Shown piece by piece: positions 35,605 to 43,002 of a DNA stretch of 64,000 nt (positions are counted from its first letter, which is position 1; each line of letters opens with the position of its first letter). The notes under the pieces are model-generated. The model searched no databases, was not told where the DNA came from, and worked only from the letters and a program-made list of their open reading frames with translations. Both the position numbers and the translations under genes were made by a program. The DNA is taken from NCBI GenBank assembly GCA_937922785.1, contig CALAJQ010000009.1:237249-301248 (forward strand). The letters are read 5' to 3'. The DNA is from an uncultured Acidimicrobiales bacterium (GTDB taxonomy: Bacteria; Actinomycetota; Acidimicrobiia; Acidimicrobiales; SZUA-35).

Positions 35605-37023
35605 ATGCGTTCAACGTTCTTAGCAGTTGTGGCATGTCTAGCCATGGTGGTGTCGATTGCAACGCCGGTCGGAGCTGCTATCGAGGACGCAACCAGTGTT
35701 GAGGAACTATTGGAGCAGCCTGACTACAACGGGGAGAGTCATGCGGAGATTCTGCGGCTGTATCAGGCGATCTTTGGCCGGTATCCGGATTTGGAGGGTG
35801 CCAAATATTGGATTCGGGTCAATAACGGAGCGGAGGACGGCACCCGTCATGATGTGTTAGCGATCGCAGGTTTCATGTCCGGTTCCGCCGAGTGGTCTAC
35901 CTCCTATGCAGGCACTAGTGACGAGGTGTTTCTGGAGCGTGTATACACCAACGTTCTGGGGAGGGACTATGACCAGTCTGGCTTTGACTACTGGCTTGAC
36001 ACTCTGAAGGGCACGAATGCGACGGGGGAGAATCCAGACAGAGTCAAGCTTGATCGCCCCACAATGGTGTTTTATGTGACGGCGAATCCCGAGTTCACCA
36101 AAGCTTATCCATTTACCCCAACAGGACCCGGTGCCCTTCTTGGCCGAGACGATCTCGCTGGTGTCGCCTTCGGAACTGATGCCGATGCTGCGCTGGCCGT
36201 TGTGATTGACGTAGCCGGAGCGGCAGAGGGTGATAGCGGTTGGGTGTTGCTGTCTCCGTCACCGGAGGGCGGGTTCACTGATAAGCCGGACGAACTCGAT
36301 GGTTCTGGGCACAATTCAATCTTCCCCGAAGTGCGGTATGTGTGCTGGGCCGATGGCCAGATCCGCACCTGTGCAATCTTCATGGGTGATAACGCAGGTC
36401 GGCGATGGCTATCAGGCTGGGAGTCTGCCTGGACTAACGGATTCGACGTACAAGCAATGTCGACCGGCTGGGCTACGGCCGAACTGTTCGCAGTTGGTGC
36501 CCCGGTCAGCAGGCTAGCGGACGCGCCTTCGACTGTTTTCTCTGGGGGTGAGGGCGGCATGCTGCTCTTTTCCAACGGCACGATCAGCGGTAGAGCTCAG
36601 GGATTTTTTGATCGAGGGTCCGGGACACCGAACTTCGGTGATTACATATACTGCCTTACAGCCGGGGACAGACCTGTTCCTGGCTTCTTCTCAACCTGCG
36701 CGGTCCCGCTGGGGTTCCCTGAACAGGCGCAAGACCCAACGTCGTCGCCAGAATTCGCCTTGCGGCACTGGTTCGCCAACGTCGACCAGGAGGATCTCCT
36801 CGGCCAACGATTTGAACAGCTCGATCCATGCGATGAGTTGAAGCCCGGCACTGACTACTGCTTCCTCATCCACGAAGATTCGACACCGGAAAGCGTGCTG
36901 TATCTGATGGGGATACCGGAATCACATATTGACATCGGAGTCTACGTTCAACTCGGACCGACGGGTTGGGCAGTTGCCGGCTGGACCTTTAGCCCGCCCG
37001 AGACTGGCTACGAAGGATCATGA
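35605..37023 (+). CDS. Secreted DUF4214 protein
   Basis: 472 residues; ATG 35605 is chosen because GGGAGGT precedes it and a signal peptide starts there (MRSTFLAVVACLAMVVSIAT). DUF4214 is at the mature N-terminus (ILRLYQAIFGRYPDLEGAKYW, then VLGRDYDQSGFDYWLDTL). The remaining 300 residues are a domain I do not recognise, with WVLLSPSPEGGF, CWADGQIRTCAIFMGD and several Cys that may form disulfides. The next gene starts inside its stop (ATGA), so the two are coupled. Confidence 0.82.
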   Translation: MRSTFLAVVACLAMVVSIATPVGAAIEDATSVEELLEQPDYNGESHAEILRLYQAIFGRYPDLEGAKYWIRVNNGAEDGTRHDVLAIAGFMSGSAEWSTSYAGTSDEVFLERVYTNVLGRDYDQSGFDYWLDTLKGTNATGENPDRVKLDRPTMVFYVTANPEFTKAYPFTPTGPGALLGRDDLAGVAFGTDADAALAVVIDVAGAAEGDSGWVLLSPSPEGGFTDKPDELDGSGHNSIFPEVRYVCWADGQIRTCAIFMGDNAGRRWLSGWESAWTNGFDVQAMSTGWATAELFAVGAPVSRLADAPSTVFSGGEGGMLLFSNGTISGRAQGFFDRGSGTPNFGDYIYCLTAGDRPVPGFFSTCAVPLGFPEQAQDPTSSPEFALRHWFANVDQEDLLGQRFEQLDPCDELKPGTDYCFLIHEDSTPESVLYLMGIPESHIDIGVYVQLGPTGWAVAGWTFSPPETGYEGS

Positions 37024-38240
37024 GCCGAGGGAGTAGTTCTGGAATAAGGGAGTCCAGATTGATTACGAAAGTTGAACACGTAAGCGGATGGAGGGAACTG
37101 GCTTCGCTAGTCGCGTTCTTGCTCGTTGCGATGACTGTCATCGTTGTACCGGACCGGGTTGTTAGCGCTGATGTGGAGCAGGCGTCAACAGTTGATGAAC
37201 TTCAGGCTCAGCTCGATTATGACCCGGTCAATCACGGTGCGATCCTGCGTTTGTATCGGGCAATATTCGGTCGTGAACCAGACGTTGTGGGAGCGAAATA
37301 CTGGATAGGCATAAACCGTTCCGGATTCACGGTTCTTGACATCGCCGGTTTCATGTCAGGTTCCACGGAATGGTCAAACAACTACGCGGGCACGTCAGAC
37401 GAAGTCTTCGTGGAGCGAGTCTATATGAACGTGTTGGGTCGAGCGTTTGATCAGGAGGGCTATGACTACTGGCTTGATCTTGTAAAGACAGGTCAGCTCA
37501 ATCGTCCTGGCATGGTGTTCTACGTCACGTTGAACCAGGAGTTCGAAAAAAACTACCCGTTCCAGAGCACAGCCGGGGGCCACATAGTGGGGACCGACCT
37601 ATTCTTCGGTCATTCGATCGCTGACATGTCCACTGCTGGTAGCCAAGCCGCGGAAGATGCAGCCAACGATATGTTCGCTGACATCTGGGACCTCTACGGG
37701 CCGCCAAGCAAAGACCTGGGTTTATGGCACCATCAAGCGCTCGCTGGCGATCCATCCTGTGAGGATTTCTACGAACGCTACGTCGAGTGGGGTCCCGTGT
37801 TGTTGAGGTTCCAAAGTCATCCTGACAACCTCGGTTTCTTCCTGGCGACTATCCAATCACCTGGAAACTTGGGCGATCCCTACTCAGGTGCGTTATCGCC
37901 CAATCTAATTCGACTGCCTAACACGAGTTGGTTTTTCACTGGATCTCAGGTCGCTAGTGCCGCGTCTTTGCCAGGAGCCTCAATTGTGCAGTTTGGTCAG
38001 ATATTTCAAGACGGCTCGCAGCAATATTTTGTCGAGGGAAAACTGTCAGGCGGAACATGGACCGTCTCCGGTGAGCCCCTCTACCTTGAACCAGGGGTGG
38101 ATGAGGTGCCACCGCCTGGAGAGGCCAGCAACTACATCTGGGCATCTGATGATGCCCGAAGTCAGGGACAGCACTGTCCGATTGACATGGAGCCCACATA
38201 CCCAGATAGAAACGTTGGTGGCCGGGCCTTGAGCGAATGA
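37020..38240 (+). CDS. Secreted DUF4214 protein
   Basis: 406 residues, overlapping the preceding gene by 4 bases. An extended N-terminus leads to the hydrophobic segment LASLVAFLLVAMTVIVV, a signal peptide or anchor. DUF4214 follows (ILRLYRAIFGREPDVVGAKYW, then VLGRAFDQEGYDYWLDLV). The C-terminal 210 residues are unrelated to the neighbour's and not recognised. Paralogous DUF4214 units with different C-terminal domains suggest that DUF4214 is a shared targeting or assembly module. Confidence 0.8.
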   Translation: MSRGSSSGIRESRLITKVEHVSGWRELASLVAFLLVAMTVIVVPDRVVSADVEQASTVDELQAQLDYDPVNHGAILRLYRAIFGREPDVVGAKYWIGINRSGFTVLDIAGFMSGSTEWSNNYAGTSDEVFVERVYMNVLGRAFDQEGYDYWLDLVKTGQLNRPGMVFYVTLNQEFEKNYPFQSTAGGHIVGTDLFFGHSIADMSTAGSQAAEDAANDMFADIWDLYGPPSKDLGLWHHQALAGDPSCEDFYERYVEWGPVLLRFQSHPDNLGFFLATIQSPGNLGDPYSGALSPNLIRLPNTSWFFTGSQVASAASLPGASIVQFGQIFQDGSQQYFVEGKLSGGTWTVSGEPLYLEPGVDEVPPPGEASNYIWASDDARSQGQHCPIDMEPTYPDRNVGGRALSE

Positions 38241-38479
38241 GCGTGGTTCAAAGCAGACGACTACGCAACAGCGGGCGCAGTTGCCAACCAGTTTTAGTCG
38301 CGGCGCGATTGCCAGGCCATTCTTCTCAGCGTCACACATTGGAGACCTGACTATGCCAGGACCATCCGAATCGTCGCTGCGACTGGTCTGTGGCCACCAA
38401 GACTTATGTCTAGTCGGCTTGCGGGACACCCCAGCCCGCGCTACCAAGGTGCTTCAGGGACGAACAAAGAGGGGCAATC

Positions 38480-39691
38480 ATGAGCGGGCCTAAGTGCTCG
38501 AGCTATGAGAATAGAGCCGCACGCGAGGCTCGTGAGAAATTGGCGGCAGATCAGTATTTCGACGAGATAGCTCGGGAGGTGTCCGCGTTTCAAGCCGAAG
38601 CAATGCTCGTGTCCAGTCGGATGGGCATTGCGAGCCAAGCTTCTGTACTGGTGCCGCGCCCAATTGGTTCTGCCTCCGATGTCCGAAGCGCGGCTAACTC
38701 CATGCGCGCTGCCTTGGGTGACGCGAGGTCCGCTCATCGGCAAACAGTCTTCGACGCGGAGATAGCTGAGCTGGCCGTCACCATCGCCTCCAAGGCAGCA
38801 CCGGTTGAAGCCCTTGGCGAGCGAAAATATGACGGGCCTCGAATCGCCCACTTTGATGTCGACAGTTGGGACGCCCGCCTCCAGCGTGCTCTCACATCAA
38901 TTCCGAACGACGTCACGGACACTGAGTTAAGCGCAATTCGATCAACAGCTGACGCAGCCGCCACCGCGATTGCTCGACGGGCACGGCCGTCGGTAGTGAC
39001 GTCACTCGTAGATTCAGTGAACCAGTTAAGTTACCAGGCGCGTCGCAGATCGGAACTCCATGAGATGATAGCTTCCGAGCGGGCTGAGTTGCGCAAGCAG
39101 CTCCTAGAACTGCCTGTAGACGACGTTACTCTCGAGCTGTTTCGGCAGATAGATGCGAGAGATCCTGGCTTGCACACGGCGGATCTTGCGACGACTGTGG
39201 CGTCCGACGTCACCCGTCGAAGTGCACTGGCAGCCGAGAGCGACCGAATCGAAGTGCTCGCTGCAGCCGCAAAGGCATTGGCAGATGCCGGATATCAACT
39301 AGGAGAAGACTTTGCTACATCGACCTCGCCCGACTCGATAGCACGAGTCGAAGGAGGACAACACGCTGTTCGCGTCCGTGAGCACTCTGGAGAACTGCTA
39401 TTTAATGTCATTCGTGTGGACCCCGAGGGTAAAACCGCTCCGGAGCAAGACGGCAGAGCTGAAACCAGATGGTGCAAAGACTTCGCAGGAGTTCGTCGCA
39501 AACTCGCAGCTGACGGAATTGACTTGGAACTAAGGATGCATATCGCTGCGGGTGCGCAGCTTGTCGACGTAATGACCCCACAAGAGATCGGCGAGACATT
39601 TGGCGTAGAGGCGGCCGCCGCTTTCGTATTCGAAGAAGAGAGCGATCAGCGGCCAGCGAGCCATCAGAAGCAACGGCTCAGTTATGAGTAG
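38480..39691 (+). CDS. Helical coiled-coil protein, first gene of the kinase operon
   Basis: 403 residues, ATG with GAGGGG upstream. Begins MSGPKCSSYENRAAREAREK. Residues about 5-240 are almost wholly helical and Ala/Glu/Arg-rich, coiled-coil-like. The C-terminal 140 residues form a mixed domain (AYQ/ADAGYQLGEDFATS, then VREHSGELLFNVIRVDPEG). No signal peptide. Family not recognised. It overlaps the ClpB-like gene by 8 bases and could be its adaptor. The 240 bp before it contain only a weak heptamer pair (38280-38297) without a good -10, so its promoter is unclear. Confidence 0.7.
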   Translation: MSGPKCSSYENRAAREAREKLAADQYFDEIAREVSAFQAEAMLVSSRMGIASQASVLVPRPIGSASDVRSAANSMRAALGDARSAHRQTVFDAEIAELAVTIASKAAPVEALGERKYDGPRIAHFDVDSWDARLQRALTSIPNDVTDTELSAIRSTADAAATAIARRARPSVVTSLVDSVNQLSYQARRRSELHEMIASERAELRKQLLELPVDDVTLELFRQIDARDPGLHTADLATTVASDVTRRSALAAESDRIEVLAAAAKALADAGYQLGEDFATSTSPDSIARVEGGQHAVRVREHSGELLFNVIRVDPEGKTAPEQDGRAETRWCKDFAGVRRKLAADGIDLELRMHIAAGAQLVDVMTPQEIGETFGVEAAAAFVFEEESDQRPASHQKQRLSYE

Positions 39692-41579
39692 CGGCGAGCC
39701 GGGCGAGAGCGACGCGGACATCGGGCCCACTTTCGGCTTTCCCTCTTGGGCTGAGGAACTGCGCACGACCCTGGTTGCTGCGAGTCATTTCGTCTTGTCT
39801 GGCAATACGACTGACCTGGCCTGGCGCTCGAGCGCGACGGCAGGACGCCCAGCAACGGTTGCGACCACCCTTGCCGACTTGCTTTTCGAACTTGGTTACT
39901 CAGGGTTGGTTGAGTTTGATATCGGGAGAGGCGCGTGGATCGAGCCGCGGCAGGGGAGCCAGCCCGACCCGCGCCTAGCCTCAATCACCGAGCTTGCAGA
40001 TCCGAGCTCAAGGGAGCTTGGCGGCCTGGCGCGCATCGCCGAAGCCATAGCGTTTCCAGCAGATGAAACTGGAACTCCATTCCGCTGCGGCCTTTTAGTC
40101 CACCGTGCCGATCAACTCGTTCGTGATTCGCAGCATCTAACCGAAATCGAGTTCGAGCAGTTTAGGGCCCTCGACTATCTAGCTCGTACGGCCACGCCTA
40201 TCGGATCCCACTTCAATCCAATCGTGTTTCTCACAAAGAACGACTGGGACCTCCCTACCTCTTTTGGGCAAAACTCCGAACAAGTGAGGCGCCTTGTTAT
40301 CGGTCCACCCGACCGCCAAACAAGACTCGACTGCGCTCGCTTGCTGCTATCGGCTGAAACGACCGACGATCGCCCAATTAGGCAGTTTGCTGATCAGACG
40401 TCTCGGATGCGTCTAACGGAAATGCTCAAAATAAATCAAATACGACGAGACATGGGGCTCCCAGCTTCGGAGATCGTCGACGCAGCGCGATCGTTTCGTG
40501 CGGGAGTGCCGTCAAACCCCTGGCGGCAGCCTCAGTTGCAGCAAAGGCTCAGAGAAGAGCTCGGGCCCAATCCGACGCTCTCCGAGGAGATCATGGGCCA
40601 AGACTCGGCGATCGAGAAGTCAATCGATATCTTGATTCGATCTGCTGTCAATCTGACCGCCGCTCACTCAGCGCCGTCGGCCACTCGGCCTAGAGGAGTG
40701 CTGTTCTTTGCCGGGCCGACGGGTGTCGGCAAGACTGAGCTTGCGAAACAGATAACCCGCCTCATTCACGGAACAACCGACAACTACGTTCGTTTCGACA
40801 TGTCTGAGTTTGCCTCCGAGCACTCGGCAGACCGGTTAGTCGGTGCTCCGCCCGGCTACGTGGGTCACGAGTCGGGTGGCGAGCTAACTAACGCCATCCG
40901 CCGCGATCCGTTTTCGATCGTGCTGTTCGACGAGGTTGAAAAATCAGACAGTCGTGTTCTTGACAAGTTCCTGCAAGTGCTCGATGACGGCAGGCTCACG
41001 GATGGGCGAGGTGAGACCGTTTACTTCACGGAAGCAGTTCTGATCTTTACCTCTAATCTCGGTATCTATATCGACGGTGTTGATCCCCATGGGAATAAGA
41101 CGAGGCAACTCAACGTTACCCCGGGCACTGAATTCGAGGAGTTGTCTGAGAAGGTCCGCTCGGCGATCTCAGCACACTTCACAGAGCGTCTCGAGAGACC
41201 AGAGCTTCTTAACCGGATCGGATTGGACAATATAGTTGTATTCGATTTCATCTCCCGCGATGTCGGGGGGGAGATTCTTGTCAAGATGCTCGGCCTCGTC
41301 GCTGAGCGTGTTCGCAATGAGTCTCCGAACCGAGAGGACTCCCTGGACATTTCAGCGGAGGCGATGAGGCAGCTTTCCTCGCTTTGCCTAACTGAGGATG
41401 TACTAGGCATGGGAGGCCGTGGAATTGGATCCAGGCTTGAAACCGTTCTTGTCAACCCGCTAGCAAGAGCGCTCTTTCAGGCTCAGGAGCACCGGTCGAG
41501 CCCGACGAATCACACCGTTGAGTCGATTGACTTCGGGGCGGGAACTAGCCGCGTGGTGCTCCGATCGGAGACAACGTGA
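39684..41579 (+). CDS. ClpB-like AAA+ ATPase, intact motifs
   Basis: 631 residues, paralogue of the protein at 25411-27342. The N-terminal half (FVLSGNTTDLAW and on) is a degenerate AAA-like module. The C-terminal half has GPTGVGKT, Walker B VLFDEVEKS with Glu417, pore loop GAPPGYVGHESGG, TSNLG and sensor-2 GMGGRGIGSRLE. It should be an ATP-driven unfoldase or remodelling enzyme of Hsp100 type. No ClpP-binding loop is apparent, in line with ClpB-type disaggregation or complex remodelling. It is coupled to FHA, PP2C and kinase genes, so phosphorylation may regulate it. Confidence 0.88.
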   Translation: MSSGEPGESDADIGPTFGFPSWAEELRTTLVAASHFVLSGNTTDLAWRSSATAGRPATVATTLADLLFELGYSGLVEFDIGRGAWIEPRQGSQPDPRLASITELADPSSRELGGLARIAEAIAFPADETGTPFRCGLLVHRADQLVRDSQHLTEIEFEQFRALDYLARTATPIGSHFNPIVFLTKNDWDLPTSFGQNSEQVRRLVIGPPDRQTRLDCARLLLSAETTDDRPIRQFADQTSRMRLTEMLKINQIRRDMGLPASEIVDAARSFRAGVPSNPWRQPQLQQRLREELGPNPTLSEEIMGQDSAIEKSIDILIRSAVNLTAAHSAPSATRPRGVLFFAGPTGVGKTELAKQITRLIHGTTDNYVRFDMSEFASEHSADRLVGAPPGYVGHESGGELTNAIRRDPFSIVLFDEVEKSDSRVLDKFLQVLDDGRLTDGRGETVYFTEAVLIFTSNLGIYIDGVDPHGNKTRQLNVTPGTEFEELSEKVRSAISAHFTERLERPELLNRIGLDNIVVFDFISRDVGGEILVKMLGLVAERVRNESPNREDSLDISAEAMRQLSSLCLTEDVLGMGGRGIGSRLETVLVNPLARALFQAQEHRSSPTNHTVESIDFGAGTSRVVLRSETT

Positions 41580-42130
41580 CTGAGATCGTTATCTGCGACC
41601 ACTGCAGTCTTCAGCACGGAATACACGAAACGAATTGTCGGGTAACCGGGTTGCCGCTTACACAAGATCGCCGAGTCCCTAGACCTCCTGGGCGAGGAAC
41701 AGTTGGAGTCCCACCCACCGATGGCGTGGCAGGTGAGACGTCCTCCTCGGCTAGATCAGATAGAAGAGACCCATTCGCCGATCGCTTCGCGTCCCAGACA
41801 GATTTCACGAACGATGAGGTGGCCCAGGTTGCGGTTGCCATCCAAAACAAGGTTTTCGTAGTCGTCGAGACCGAACCGCTTTTGGTGGGTAGGACAATGC
41901 ATGGCCATAACATTGAGCTTCCCGACAACGTCTCAGCTAGTCACGCCATATTGCGATTGAGTCAAGGCCGGCTAACGATCACCGATGTCGGTTCGGCGGG
42001 AATCGGATCAACAAATGGCACCTTCGTCAACGGCCACCGAATCCGTCCGAGCACTCCCATAGCCATTACCGTCGAGGACCTTGTGGAACTCGGCCAGTCT
42101 CCAGCAACTCGGATCGAGTTGGTCAAATGA
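41576..42130 (+). CDS. Zinc-ribbon FHA-domain protein
   Basis: 184 residues, GTG start overlapping the ATPase stop. The N-terminus holds CDHCSLQHGIHETNC, a small zinc-ribbon-like knot, then a Pro/Gly/Ser linker. The FHA domain (about 95-180) has LLVGR, SASHAILRL and GSTNGTFVNGHRI, the residues that bind phosphothreonine. It is coded beside the kinase and phosphatase and should read the kinase's pThr marks, possibly on the kinase's own repeated GTRRE sites. Confidence 0.9.
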   Translation: MTEIVICDHCSLQHGIHETNCRVTGLPLTQDRRVPRPPGRGTVGVPPTDGVAGETSSSARSDRRDPFADRFASQTDFTNDEVAQVAVAIQNKVFVVVETEPLLVGRTMHGHNIELPDNVSASHAILRLSQGRLTITDVGSAGIGSTNGTFVNGHRIRPSTPIAITVEDLVELGQSPATRIELVK

Positions 42131-43002
42131 CGGTCGACTTTGCAGGTTTTACGACTCGCGGACCGCGCCGCGCAGAGAATCAGGACGTAATCGGCTTTAC
42201 TGAGTTCACCTCGGCTGGCGAGATGTCTAGCCCACTGAGTGTCCAGCTCAGCAGCGATGCCGGCGCCGCCATCGTAGTCGACGGCATGGGTGGCCAAGCC
42301 GGAGGCGCAACGGCCGCCGGCCAGGTCGCTCGACGACTTGCAGCGGCCGCAACCGAAATTCACAGTGCTGATGCGATCCGCGTGCAAACTCATGATGCTG
42401 CGAGAGACTTGCACTCCGCAGCGACGATCGATTCATCGCTCGCAACAATGGGTGCGACGTTCGCAGCAGTTTCTTGGACGAGACATTCAGTCTCCGTATT
42501 CCACGTTGGTGATTCCAGGGTCTACGGGCTTTTCGGAGAAGTGTTTAGAAGGCTCACCGATGACGATCGAGTCAGCGCCGACTCGAACGTGCTGTCTAAA
42601 TCGGTTGGGGGCACCCTCAAGCTGGAGCTCCCCAATCCAACTGTGAGGCACTTCGAGCGGGGCAACACAGCGCGCTTTTTACTTTGCACCGATGGTCTCA
42701 GTGACGTCGTCCCCTTCGAGTCGATAGAAGCAATCACACGAACCAGATCGAACTCTCAAGCGTGTATCGATCTTGTCAGGCAAGCCTGGCCGACAGCAGA
42801 TGACAACATTTCAGTAGTTGTCCTCGACATAAAAGCCACACCTTTGCCCGAACAAGACGACGCGCTGGCCGGTACGGAACTGCAGGCAGTTGGCGCAGAT
42901 GCGCATGAGGTGCGCAGTCGTGGTGAACGCAGCTCGCCAGTGGCAGAAGTCGGGCAGCACGGACAAAGACGTAGGTTCTGGCGAACAGGAGAAAAGCCAT
43001 GA
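42127..43002 (+). CDS. PP2C-family Ser/Thr phosphatase
   Basis: 291 residues, ATGA overlap with the FHA gene. All PP2C metal motifs are visible: ENQD near residue 20, VVDGMGGQAGG about 55, VFHVGDSRVYG about 125, LLCTDGLSD about 185 and DDNISVVVLD about 225. It is a cytoplasmic, metal-dependent phosphatase that should reverse the action of the adjacent kinase. The last 50 residues are a hydrophilic extension. Confidence 0.93.
   Translation: MTVDFAGFTTRGPRRAENQDVIGFTEFTSAGEMSSPLSVQLSSDAGAAIVVDGMGGQAGGATAAGQVARRLAAAATEIHSADAIRVQTHDAARDLHSAATIDSSLATMGATFAAVSWTRHSVSVFHVGDSRVYGLFGEVFRRLTDDDRVSADSNVLSKSVGGTLKLELPNPTVRHFERGNTARFLLCTDGLSDVVPFESIEAITRTRSNSQACIDLVRQAWPTADDNISVVVLDIKATPLPEQDDALAGTELQAVGADAHEVRSRGERSSPVAEVGQHGQRRRFWRTGEKP

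Noticed and set aside
38280..38312. Possible eighth SARP box upstream of the kinase operon (GTTGCCA-N4-GTTTTAG)
   Set aside because: The second heptamer is poor and the hexamer at the fixed distance (GATTGC) lacks the final T, so it was not counted.
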